Shown here in pieces: positions 18,453-27,247 of a stretch of DNA of 42,357 bases. How positions within the stretch are numbered: the stretch's first letter is position 1; each line of letters starts with the position of its first letter. A model generated the notes under the pieces. It worked only from the letters and a program-made list of their open reading frames with translations, had not been told where the DNA came from and ran no database searches. The DNA is from Dysgonamonadaceae bacterium (lineage in GTDB: Bacteria > Bacteroidota > Bacteroidia > Bacteroidales > Azobacteroidaceae). A program made the translations under genes and the position numbers. The DNA lies in the NCBI GenBank assembly GCA_031267385.1, contig JAIRZF010000116.1, forward strand, positions 1-42,357, read 5' to 3'.

Positions 18453-20135
18453 TCAAAAACTATAGTTATATCCGCTTATTATGGTTAATCCGTTTGTAAT
18501 CAGTTTATTCATATTTGCTTGCATGAAATTATCCCGATAAGTAACACTTAGATTGAAACGATGTTTTTTCATCAGGGTGTATCCGGCATTGAAACGGAGA
18601 TTCCAAACCGTAGATTGCTTGTTTCCTTCCACATAATTGGCATTATGGGACACAATGAATGTAGTATTGAGTTTCTTATCAAGGAGAGGAACCGTCACGT
18701 TGAAAGTCGCTCCTCTTATCAACATTTCTTGTCCTGCTATCTGAGTTGTAGACAAGTTCAGGTTTACATTGGCCGCGATTTGCCGGGGAAGGTATTGAAA
18801 TCCATACCCCAATGATGTATTGCAAAACAGGGTCATCCCTCCTTCCGGAACAATATCGCCCTGTTTGTCGACCGCTTCCTGAAGACTGATGTTAAAGTTC
18901 AGGTTTTGTGCATTGGTTTCATTTTTTTTGAATGTATAATTTGTGGTAAATACAATGTTTTGAGAGATTTGAGTATAATTAAGAGTATCCAGGTTATCAT
19001 AAGGAGTCAGTGCATTGATATAATCGAATTGTGATTTAAGGTTCATATGTGTCTGGAAACTTGAATATCCCAGATTGAGATTCAGGTTGTCCAGAGGAGT
19101 ATAAGCAATATTTACCGATGCAATAAACCGCCGGGTTTGCGATTCTTTCGTCTTTCCCAGATCATCATGCTCGATACCTCCGCTCAAAGCAATATTTCCC
19201 TTATTTTTCAGGAAAGGGCGGGCATAGTTTAAGGTGATATTTTCCATATCATTATTAAAATAATATGCTCCCAGGGTCTTGTATCCGGGATCAATGCGTT
19301 CATAGCCGATCCCGATGGTATTATTGCCAAAAGTGTAATCCAATAATAAGCGAATCGCATGAAATTTGGAGTTTTGCATATCATTTCTCCTTATATCATT
19401 GTTCAGTATGCTGACTCCATATTCGCCGTTAAGACGCATGTTTTCAATCAATTGAATATTTCCGTTCAGGCTGACGGCCAGATTCTCTTCGGGAAAGATG
19501 AACAGACTGTCAGGATGCCGGTTCAATGAATTGATGTCATCCTTTGCCGTAAAGAGACTGGCGCCGATTTGATACTTTGATTTTTCAAACCGTATTTGAG
19601 TTCCGTACCCCATTCTTTTATACCCCGCCGGCACATTCTGATTCCCGGTTCCGTATTCAACAGCCTGCTGCATCCGTCCGTACATAGCACCGATCTTCAA
19701 AGGAGAGTTTGTTGACGTTCCAATATCAAATCCAATTCCGGTAAAAAGATGTCCATTAAGAGTATAAGGTGAAAAGTTCATGGAAACATCTCCAAAATGT
19801 CCCGTGATCCATTTGTAGTTCGGGTGTAAGGAAAACCGGTTTGGCATAGTTGGATAAGTGTAATTTGAGCCTGAGTTCGTAAAGTTGAATGTAAACGGAA
19901 TATTTGCCAGATTCATGACATTCAGGTTTACCGAACCGGTAAAGTAATAATTAAAAGGGTCGCGGGTATAAGGTTCATTCCCTGAATAGAAGACGGAATT
20001 CGCGAGGAAATTTCCGGACAATTTCAGTAAGTTCCCTTTCGAGAAATGCGCCTGTGTATTTCCGAGATCTATCTGTTGGGCGAATGTCGGAATAGACAAT
20101 GCGATGATGCAGAGTAAAAATAATATTTGTTTCAC
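18453..20135 (-). CDS. Outer-membrane beta-barrel protein
   Basis: 560 aa. Signal peptide MKQILFLLCIIALSIPTFAQ. Alternating aromatic/hydrophobic strands throughout, ending 'TNGLTIISGYNYSF' (terminal F). Confidence 0.75.
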   Translation of the reverse strand: MKQILFLLCIIALSIPTFAQQIDLGNTQAHFSKGNLLKLSGNFLANSVFYSGNEPYTRDPFNYYFTGSVNLNVMNLANIPFTFNFTNSGSNYTYPTMPNRFSLHPNYKWITGHFGDVSMNFSPYTLNGHLFTGIGFDIGTSTNSPLKIGAMYGRMQQAVEYGTGNQNVPAGYKRMGYGTQIRFEKSKYQIGASLFTAKDDINSLNRHPDSLFIFPEENLAVSLNGNIQLIENMRLNGEYGVSILNNDIRRNDMQNSKFHAIRLLLDYTFGNNTIGIGYERIDPGYKTLGAYYFNNDMENITLNYARPFLKNKGNIALSGGIEHDDLGKTKESQTRRFIASVNIAYTPLDNLNLNLGYSSFQTHMNLKSQFDYINALTPYDNLDTLNYTQISQNIVFTTNYTFKKNETNAQNLNFNISLQEAVDKQGDIVPEGGMTLFCNTSLGYGFQYLPRQIAANVNLNLSTTQIAGQEMLIRGATFNVTVPLLDKKLNTTFIVSHNANYVEGNKQSTVWNLRFNAGYTLMKKHRFNLSVTYRDNFMQANMNKLITNGLTIISGYNYSF

Positions 20136-20167
20136 CGGGTTTGGGTTTTATTAAGTTTTGGAACTGT

Positions 20168-21535
20168 TTAAGAATGATTTTTTTGTATTTTTATATCGAC
20201 AACAATATAAGAATCAAGTCCTTTGTCTATGATTTCTTTGATTTTGATGACTCCCTTTCTCCCGTCTCCGGTTTCAAACAGTACCAGTTTTGGAAGATCG
20301 TATCCGGATGTAAAATAGTCTTCTCCGGCTGGATGGGCGTTAAATGTGATTTCCCGGAGTTTGCTGTCGTCAGTCATTTCATCAAAATCCGTGATTGTAA
20401 ACGGAGTATTATTCCTCTCGGGGAAAAGGATGAACCGGGTCTGTATCGCATTTGTAATGGCTTCAAATACCGTGTTTTGTGCCTTATCGGGAGAAACAAA
20501 AGTCCAGTAATTAAAACCGGAATTCAGTCCGAAGAACACAAAATCAATATCGGGGCCATTTCTGTCGTCCAGTTCATTCTGAAGAAACGCCTTCCTGAGC
20601 CGGGATGAAAAAGCATATCCCGACGATGCGGTATTGATTCCCAGTTTTATATCCGTAAACCGGTAAATATTAGAATTTTGCTCAATACGGATCGTTTGTA
20701 TTTTTTGAATCTTTTCCTTTCGGTTATCCGCTTCCAGGCAAACAATATAGTTTCCGGGAGAAGAAAACTGTATTTCCGTGTGAAAAGCGGTGTCATTCAG
20801 TATTTTGCCTCCCTCCGAAACCCAGTGGTATGAAATTCCGTTGCAGGTTTCGTTCCTCAGATACCCTTTCCACTGCGCTTCCATATCTTCCGATTCAACC
20901 GACGGGATCACTGTAAAATCAGTCTTCAATCCGGATAGAAGAACTATTTTTTCCGTCATGGTATACGTTTTCCGTCCGGATGTTGCACTCAAGCTGATCT
21001 CGTATTCTCCGGGTTGTTCATACCTGATTAAGGGCGGTTCTTTATCTTTGCAGGACGACGGATTCCCGCCTTCAAATATCCATTCGAAAGTTTCTGCTCC
21101 AACAGACAGGTTGTGTATTTTAATTTCTGCCGGAACGAACGAATTGATTAAAGTTTCAGTCACAAAATGGATACTTGCAGAAGAATCTATTTCGACTTCC
21201 AACTCTTTAACCGATTGGTGAAAGTCATTCCGGGCTTCCAGCCGGATCATATACTTTCCGCCCTTAAGGTATCTGATTTCTCCGGGATCCTTTTTGTCCG
21301 ACGTCTGAGGTATTCCTCCCTCAAAACTCCAAAGATAAACATTTGCCCCAACTGTTTCATTATTAATGCGGAGAGTCGCAGGAGCATCATACTTTTCATT
21401 CCGGACTTCATACGAAAATTCAGAGATCACATCAATGACCGTCTCTTTGTAACACGAAACGAAACAGGATGATAAAACCGTTGTGCTGAAAACAAGAGGT
21501 ATCTTAAACCGCCTAAAATTGTAGATATGAATCAT
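20168..21535 (-). CDS. PKD-like domain lipoprotein
   Basis: Start taken at MIHIYNFRRFKIPLVFSTTVLSSCFVSC (lipobox-like; cat at 21533-21535). Three repeats of 'F.P..I..N.S.GA....W.FEGG.P..S...P..I.Y...G.Y.I.L.A', PKD-like. Confidence 0.75.
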   Translation of the reverse strand: MIHIYNFRRFKIPLVFSTTVLSSCFVSCYKETVIDVISEFSYEVRNEKYDAPATLRINNETVGANVYLWSFEGGIPQTSDKKDPGEIRYLKGGKYMIRLEARNDFHQSVKELEVEIDSSASIHFVTETLINSFVPAEIKIHNLSVGAETFEWIFEGGNPSSCKDKEPPLIRYEQPGEYEISLSATSGRKTYTMTEKIVLLSGLKTDFTVIPSVESEDMEAQWKGYLRNETCNGISYHWVSEGGKILNDTAFHTEIQFSSPGNYIVCLEADNRKEKIQKIQTIRIEQNSNIYRFTDIKLGINTASSGYAFSSRLRKAFLQNELDDRNGPDIDFVFFGLNSGFNYWTFVSPDKAQNTVFEAITNAIQTRFILFPERNNTPFTITDFDEMTDDSKLREITFNAHPAGEDYFTSGYDLPKLVLFETGDGRKGVIKIKEIIDKGLDSYIVVDIKIQKNHS

Positions 21536-21567
21536 AGTTAATGTCAGGTTGTAATTAATATTGGGTG

Positions 21568-21598
21568 CAAAGTTACAAATTGTTTTTAGTTTTGCAAA
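21568..21598 (-). promoter_or_regulatory. Candidate Bacteroidota-type promoter for the 21535-1054 cluster
   Basis: Minus-strand TAACTTTG (caaagtta at 21568-21575) matches -7 TAnnTTTG. TTTGC lies about 18 bp upstream (21594-21598). The ATG is about 33 nt downstream. Confidence 0.6.
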
Positions 21599-21790
21599 TA
21601 ATTCTAAAAAATAATTGAAGAATCTGAAAAATAATTGAAGAAGCACAAGTCCGGGTAAAGATCAAGAATGTTCTACAGTGCGTTTTGGAAGTTGTGGTAT
21701 TGATAGATCTATTTAACCATAAGACAATCACTTATGCGGCAAATATACGAATTATTCTCCGCATTTTTAATGAGAAAGCATCAAGGAACC

Positions 21791-23455
21791 TTATTGAGTT
21801 ACCGTCAATGTCTGATCATACAGGGATTTATCGCTCAGGACTTCAATTGATTTATCCATATCCCTGTCATCACTCAAAGTATAGATCAATGTCCCTTTTG
21901 CGTAATAGTATTGACGCATAATTTCCATAGCAAGGAGTTTTGATAAAGACTCTCTGTGCAATTCAAGATCCCGGTCAAGATCGGGTTGGAGTTTCTTTTC
22001 CAAAGCCTTGAATTCTTCGGATGCGGCTTCCAGATACCCTTCAAATTCCATGATCTCTTTAAGGCTTGTCAAGCCTTTCTCGCTCTGACGGTCATACTTA
22101 AAGTCCGATCCTTTCATGTATTCCTTAAACTCTTCGTAATCCTGATCCGTCAACACAAATTCTGCAGGAGGTGCAATTGTCGGATGTTTCACCCGCCATT
22201 GCACTACAAAATTCATCATCGACCCTTCGGCGTCCATGTAGTAGTAAATATTCGGCGTTTTTGTTTCCGTGACGGAAAAATCAGGGGTAACCCCTCCCCC
22301 ATCTCTTACCGGACGACCTTTTTCGGTATAAAAAACGGTAGTCAAACTATCCGGAATACGTTCGGCATATCCTCTGGAATCACGGTGAGCATAGTCGATT
22401 GCTTGTACGCAACGCCCACTCGGAATATAATATTTATAGGTAGTTACTTTTAATTGAGAATTATACGGTAATTCACGAGGAGTCTGAACCAAGCCCTTTC
22501 CATACGAACGGCGGCCTACAATCACGGCTCTGTCCTGATCCTGCAAGGCCCCGGCCACAATTTCCGAAGCAGAAGCCGATCCCTGATTGATCACTACAAC
22601 CAAAGGCATTATCGTGTCTATCGGATTCTGTGTGGCACGGTATACCCGTTCACTCTGTTTGTCTCTGCCTTTTGTGGTTAACATGACTTTTCCTTTCGGA
22701 ACAAACATATTGATCATCTGCAAAGCTTCTTCCATCGAGCCTCCGCCATTATCGCGCAAATCCAGGATTAACGATTTGATCCCGCTGTTTTTTCTAAGGT
22801 CTTCGAAAGCATTACGAACATCCTGAAAACAACCGTCGGTAAAAGAGGACAACGCAATGTATCCGATACCGTTTTCCATCACCTTATAATATGTCACCGG
22901 ATCTATATGAATCAATTTACGTTCAATTTCTACGGTGCGTGTTTTTTTCTCTCCCGCCCGCTGAAATTTGATCTTCACTTTGGTGTTCGGTTGTCCTTTC
23001 AATCGGTCACTTGCCTCGGAAGAGTTTTTTCCTTCTAAAACAAATCCGTCTATTTCAAGAAGTTGGTCACCTACTTGTAGTCCGTTATTTGCTGCAGGCA
23101 TTCCTTCATACGGGTCTATGATCAGGATTTTTCCGTCCTGGCTCGTAATCACAGATCCAATCCCGGCATACTCGCCTGTTATCATAAACTTGAATTTCGG
23201 CATTTCATCTTCGGAAATATATTCCGTATAAGGATCAAGGCTGTTCAACATGGAGCGAATACCTAATTCAACCAGTTCTTTTGACTTGATCGAATCCACG
23301 TAAAACAGATTCAACTCTTTGAAGATGGTGTTGAAAACATCAAGGTTTTTAATAATTTCAAAATTTCTGTCATCAGACTGTTGAGAATTCACATCAGGCG
23401 CTAATGCAAGTATTGCGATAACTAAAATGACGATTTTCGAAATAATCCTGTTCAT
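21791..23455 (-). CDS. S41 family peptidase (C-terminal processing protease) with PDZ domain
   Basis: 'GEYAGIGSVITSQDGKILIIDPYEGMPAANNGLQVGDQLLEIDG' is PDZ-like. 'VVINQGSASASEIVAGALQDQDRAVIVGRRSYGKGLVQ' is the S41 catalytic region. Signal peptide present. Confidence 0.93.
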   Translation of the reverse strand: MNRIISKIVILVIAILALAPDVNSQQSDDRNFEIIKNLDVFNTIFKELNLFYVDSIKSKELVELGIRSMLNSLDPYTEYISEDEMPKFKFMITGEYAGIGSVITSQDGKILIIDPYEGMPAANNGLQVGDQLLEIDGFVLEGKNSSEASDRLKGQPNTKVKIKFQRAGEKKTRTVEIERKLIHIDPVTYYKVMENGIGYIALSSFTDGCFQDVRNAFEDLRKNSGIKSLILDLRDNGGGSMEEALQMINMFVPKGKVMLTTKGRDKQSERVYRATQNPIDTIMPLVVVINQGSASASEIVAGALQDQDRAVIVGRRSYGKGLVQTPRELPYNSQLKVTTYKYYIPSGRCVQAIDYAHRDSRGYAERIPDSLTTVFYTEKGRPVRDGGGVTPDFSVTETKTPNIYYYMDAEGSMMNFVVQWRVKHPTIAPPAEFVLTDQDYEEFKEYMKGSDFKYDRQSEKGLTSLKEIMEFEGYLEAASEEFKALEKKLQPDLDRDLELHRESLSKLLAMEIMRQYYYAKGTLIYTLSDDRDMDKSIEVLSDKSLYDQTLTVTQ

Positions 23456-23502
23456 CTATATTTATTTTAATTGAGAGGGTAAAGTTAGTAAAAAATAATG
23501 AT

Positions 23503-24480
23503 TCAATTCAAAATTTCGGATGCGCCCAAACGAATTTTGTCCCACACTTCTTCCGAAAGCTTGGTACCAACAACTTTGATCACATTCGATGCCAACAGTG
23601 AACCGATCCGGCCACATTGTTCCAATCCGGCCTGATGGATCATTCCGTAGAAAAAACCGGCGGCAAAAAAATCACCGGCAGCAGTAGCATCCACCATTTG
23701 AGTCTCAATGGCGGGAATTTTAACCAAATCTTCGCCTTTCATTACAAAAGACCCGTCTGATCCGACTTTGACTACCGCAATCCGGGTCATTGAAGCCAAT
23801 TCTTTTACAGCCTCTTCCGATTCTTTTCCGGTCAGCATACGGGCTTCTTCCTTATTCGCAAAAACGATGTCCACGTATTCCCGGATTAAAGTCAGAAAGG
23901 AATCTCTATTTGCTTCTACTACGTTATAGCTCGCCAAATCGATTGCAATCATCAAACCCTGCGCCTTAGCCATCTGCATAGCCTTCTCAATAAGACTGTA
24001 ATTATTGATCAGATAACCTTCCACATAGAATATCCGGTATGCAAGAAACACATTTTCCTGTAACTCATTGGCTTGCAAATCAGCTGCTGCGCCAAGATAA
24101 GTCCCGAAAGTCCGTTCACCATCCGGAGTTATCAATGTCATAGCGGTGCCTGAAGGTGAATTCTCCCGGTAAAAATGCGGAGTAACTCCGGCTTCTCCGA
24201 TCTCCCTGACATAAAAACGCCCATACTCATCATCGCCCACTTTTCCGATAAACCCGGAATCGACACCCATCTTCGACAAAGCAAGAATAGTGTTTGAAGC
24301 CGAACCTCCGGTTGCCAGACTGGTGTTGTATCCGTCAACTGTACGGAAAATTTTTTCCCGCTTATGCTGATCAATCAGTTGCATACTTCCTTTCGGCAAC
24401 TCCAGTTCATTCAATACATTATCATCATTTAACCGGATCAACACATCTACAAGGGCATTGCCCATTCCTAATATTTTCAT
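23503..24480 (-). CDS. PfkB family carbohydrate/nucleoside kinase (adenosine kinase-like)
   Basis: 'GGSASNTILALSKMGVDSGFIGKVGDDEYGRFY' and 'VDATAAGDFFAAGFFYG' are PfkB signatures 1 and 2. Confidence 0.93.
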   Translation of the reverse strand: MKILGMGNALVDVLIRLNDDNVLNELELPKGSMQLIDQHKREKIFRTVDGYNTSLATGGSASNTILALSKMGVDSGFIGKVGDDEYGRFYVREIGEAGVTPHFYRENSPSGTAMTLITPDGERTFGTYLGAAADLQANELQENVFLAYRIFYVEGYLINNYSLIEKAMQMAKAQGLMIAIDLASYNVVEANRDSFLTLIREYVDIVFANKEEARMLTGKESEEAVKELASMTRIAVVKVGSDGSFVMKGEDLVKIPAIETQMVDATAAGDFFAAGFFYGMIHQAGLEQCGRIGSLLASNVIKVVGTKLSEEVWDKIRLGASEILN

Positions 24481-24500
24481 TTGTCTTGTAAAAATTTAGA

Positions 24501-24508
24501 CAAAGATA
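24501..24508 (-). promoter_or_regulatory. Candidate -7 box for the PfkB kinase gene
   Basis: caaagata on the + strand = TATCTTTG on the minus strand, matching TAnnTTTG, about 20 nt upstream of the ATG. Confidence 0.5.
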
Positions 24509-24531
24509 TTGCATATTTCGAAAATATCCAT

Positions 24532-24539
24532 TACCTTTG
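24532..24539 (+). promoter_or_regulatory. Candidate -7 box for tRNA-Asn
   Basis: TACCTTTG matches TAnnTTTG, 26 nt upstream of the tRNA 5' end. Confidence 0.5.
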
Positions 24540-24565
24540 CAACGCTTTTTTTGAAAAAAGTAAAT

Positions 24566-24639
24566 TCTTCCTTAGCTCAGTCGGTTAGAGCATCTGACTG
24601 TTAATCAGAGGGTCCTTGGTTCAAGTCCAAGAGGGAGAG
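24566..24639 (+). tRNA. tRNA-Asn (anticodon GTT)
   Basis: Cloverleaf read by eye: acceptor tcttcct/agggaga (one G-T pair), D arm gctcagtcggttagagc, anticodon arm tctga-ctgttaa-tcaga, T arm cttgg-ttcaagt-ccaag, discriminator G. No encoded CCA. Confidence 0.95.
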
Positions 24640-24641
24640 CG

Positions 24642-24687
24642 GAAAAATAAGAGAGTTACATTTATTTGTAGCTCTCTTTTATTTTTC
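24642..24687. terminator. Rho-independent-type terminator after tRNA-Asn
   Basis: aaaaataagagagttaca-tttatt-tgtagctctcttttattttt: ~18-bp stem with a G-T pair, flanked by A and T tracts. Confidence 0.75.
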
Positions 24688-24710
24688 GGAGATGATCTGT
24701 TTTTTACGTT

Positions 24711-24819
24711 TTTTACCACGGAGTAACACGGAGTTATTAAAAAGCTCCGAAGTCGAAGCAAAAAACCTAAAAACTCCGTGTACTCCGTGAAATAAACTCC
24801 GTGACACTCCGTGGTAAAA
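24711..24819. repeat. Imperfect long inverted repeat of the CACGGAGT type
   Basis: Left arm ttttaccacggagtaacacggagttatt (24711-24738); right arm aataaactccgtgacactccgtggtaaaa (24791-24819). The space between contains further actccgtgtactccgtg units. Confidence 0.8.
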
Positions 24820-24908
24820 CCTTGATGGCTCGGACCTGGTGGTTTATTCTGGAGAGATAACTTTGCATAATATATTGAAAATCAAAATCATACAAAAAAT
24901 TGCAGTAG

Positions 24909-26261
24909 TTAATCTAACACTTTTGTCAGATTAATTTCTTCTAAAACTTTAGGTAGTTCAATTAATGATCTATCAATCTTTATTTTCTTTTTCATCCCTC
25001 GATCTCCAGCTACAATATAATACTTGGCCGTATCCATTGACATTCTTTTCAAAAAGGCTTCCTTAATCCGTGATAGTTTTTCATTGATTGAACCTTCAAA
25101 AGGGTTACATATTCGATCAACACTTTCAACGATATTAAAATATGTTTCCCGATAAGATAATAATTTATATATTTCCAGCAGTTCTTTTTTATAGTCGATC
25201 AGCGACTTTAAATTGATCCCCTGTGGATGTCGTAAAAATAAAATAAACAATGATTTGGGCAAAGGGGTCATTCCAATTTCCATGTTGTTAAAATCAGGAA
25301 GATATATTTTAAAATTGTCATTTATCACTATCCTGCTTGGTTGAAATATCTTACTCGTTTCACTATCGAAAAGTATACTCCCTATTTCTTTAATTAGCAA
25401 TTCATAAAACCCTAAAGCTTTCAAATTTTGAATATCTGTCCTCATTTGCGAGATTAGTTCATATTCTTTGCATGAATGTTCATTTTTAGATATTTTCTCT
25501 TCTGCATTTAATGTAAAAGTATTATCAGTTACAAGTTCATCTTCTTCGTCAAAAAGAGATTTAGACCACGCATTCGCCTTTTTACTAAATAGATGTATAC
25601 CTGCCGCCTTTTTTTCAAAAAAATCTATAGGAAAGGGGGCTTCTTCCTGTAACTCAATATAACTTTCGTCCTCTTTAAATTTATCATCAAAGTATATAAC
25701 TTCTTCATCAACATTCGTTTGAGCATCATAGCCTTCTTTGTGAGATATTCTACCAATATAATAGTCTATTTGTTTTGATATTGAATATCTATTTGATACA
25801 TCAAATCGAAAGTATTCATATTCATAACTGTCATTTTTATCTTTTCCAATGTATCGAAAGAAACCCGGATTGATATGATCTTTATGGTCAAAGGCAGAAA
25901 AGAGTAAATGGGAAATAAAATCTGTTTTAAGAACCGTGAATGTATTCTGAGGATTCTTTCCCGTATCAATGTTAGGAAAATAGTAATTCAGAAAATAGAA
26001 GAGTGAAGTCTGTGAGTCTTGAAACTGATTTGCTATGACTGGTAAATACACAAAGTCTGCGGATAGTTTCGATTCTTTCAATCTTGAAAATATCTTATTG
26101 TAGTTTTTACTGATAAACTTATTTATCTTATTGTCGAAATATCCTTCCACATAAATAACTTGCCCGGGAAGAAGATTTAAATCGGTTCCTGACTTGAGAT
26201 ATTGTTTATTTTGCTCCCAATGACTGTGCTTCCTATAAAATATTTCACTAAGATTCATCAT
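24909..26261 (-). CDS. Hypothetical protein with conserved-looking C-terminal 'PLPKSLFILFLRHPQGI...INEKLSRIKEAF' module
   Basis: 450 aa uninterrupted ORF. No signal peptide and no clear enzymatic motif. AT-rich. The C-terminal phrase seems familiar from Bacteroidales hypothetical proteins (recalled). Confidence 0.75.
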   Translation of the reverse strand: MMNLSEIFYRKHSHWEQNKQYLKSGTDLNLLPGQVIYVEGYFDNKINKFISKNYNKIFSRLKESKLSADFVYLPVIANQFQDSQTSLFYFLNYYFPNIDTGKNPQNTFTVLKTDFISHLLFSAFDHKDHINPGFFRYIGKDKNDSYEYEYFRFDVSNRYSISKQIDYYIGRISHKEGYDAQTNVDEEVIYFDDKFKEDESYIELQEEAPFPIDFFEKKAAGIHLFSKKANAWSKSLFDEEDELVTDNTFTLNAEEKISKNEHSCKEYELISQMRTDIQNLKALGFYELLIKEIGSILFDSETSKIFQPSRIVINDNFKIYLPDFNNMEIGMTPLPKSLFILFLRHPQGINLKSLIDYKKELLEIYKLLSYRETYFNIVESVDRICNPFEGSINEKLSRIKEAFLKRMSMDTAKYYIVAGDRGMKKKIKIDRSLIELPKVLEEINLTKVLD

Positions 26262-26282
26262 TTTATTCTTTATTTATTTTTG

Positions 26283-26290
26283 CAAAAATA
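26283..26290 (-). promoter_or_regulatory. Candidate -7 box for the 450-aa gene
   Basis: caaaaata on the + strand = TATTTTTG on the minus strand, matching TAnnTTTG, upstream of the ATG at 26261. Confidence 0.4.
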
Positions 26291-26429
26291 CAAATCATTC
26301 TTATAAAAAGCTCACTTTTACAACCTTGTTGATAAAATTCAATCTGCAAGGTTGCAGAATTTTAATTTATTTTCTGAAAACATTGATATTTGCACTTATA
26401 AACATTAAAATAATAAAACATTAAGAATC

Positions 26430-27092
26430 ATGAAAGTTAAAGTGTACAATTTAGTTATTTTAGATGAAAGTGGGTCGATGCAATCAATTCACAAGCCTGC
26501 GGTTGATGGATTGAACGAAACATTGCAAACGATTCAATCGGCACAAAAAATTCATGGAGAATTGCAAGAACATTTCGTTACAATGGTTTTTTTCAATTCG
26601 AATGGAATACGAACCATCGTGGAAAATAGACCTGTTGAACAAGTGAAATTATTAAAAATGAACGATTTTCATCCGAATTCAGGGACTCCTCTTTATGATG
26701 CAATGGGAATAACTCTATCAAGACTACGTTATCAGATAGATGAGAATGAAAAGTCCCAAGTCTTGATAACGATTATTACTGATGGCGAAGAAAATGCATC
26801 AAGGGAATATTCCGGGAAAATGATAAAAAATCTGGTTCGTGATTTGAAGCAAGCAGGTTGGGTGTTCGCATATATTGGAGCTAACCAAGATATAGATGAA
26901 GTGGCTGATTCTATGTCTATAGATAATAGGATGGGATTCAGTGCTGATGAAATAGGTAGTCAATTTATGGCATATAAGCTGAACGCAAGTAGAAATAACT
27001 TTTACAATAAACTATCCAGAAGTTTGTTTGGTGCTGAAGTTAATTTACAAGAAGATTTTTTCGAAGATGAAGGAAAGCCAAAGCCTGAGTAA
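26430..27092 (+). CDS. von Willebrand factor A (VWA) domain protein
   Basis: MIDAS-like elements: LDESGSM (DxSxS), SGTPLYDA (Thr), ITDGEENAS (Asp). 220 aa, no signal peptide. Confidence 0.9.
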   Translation: MKVKVYNLVILDESGSMQSIHKPAVDGLNETLQTIQSAQKIHGELQEHFVTMVFFNSNGIRTIVENRPVEQVKLLKMNDFHPNSGTPLYDAMGITLSRLRYQIDENEKSQVLITIITDGEENASREYSGKMIKNLVRDLKQAGWVFAYIGANQDIDEVADSMSIDNRMGFSADEIGSQFMAYKLNASRNNFYNKLSRSLFGAEVNLQEDFFEDEGKPKPE

Positions 27093-27247
27093 ATGAGCAA
27101 CTGTGCCTTTCGCTAAAAAAAACGACTCAAAAAAAAACTTTTGAGACATCTTCTTTGTTTATTCCAAAATTCAAACCCTGGCCAATAAACATATCAACCG
27201 GCTAAGTGCATTGAAAGAATATTATATTCGTGAAGATCTGTTTTTTT

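Noticed and set aside
20168-21646. Upstream Met at 21646 as the lipoprotein gene start
   Set aside because: The ATG at 21533-21535 gives a lipobox-containing signal peptide and sits just after a TAACTTTG promoter box.
27108-27150. A-tract with ctcaaaa/ttttgag hairpin as a terminator after the VWA gene
   Set aside because: The stem is only about 7 bp and A/T-dominated. Too weak to call.
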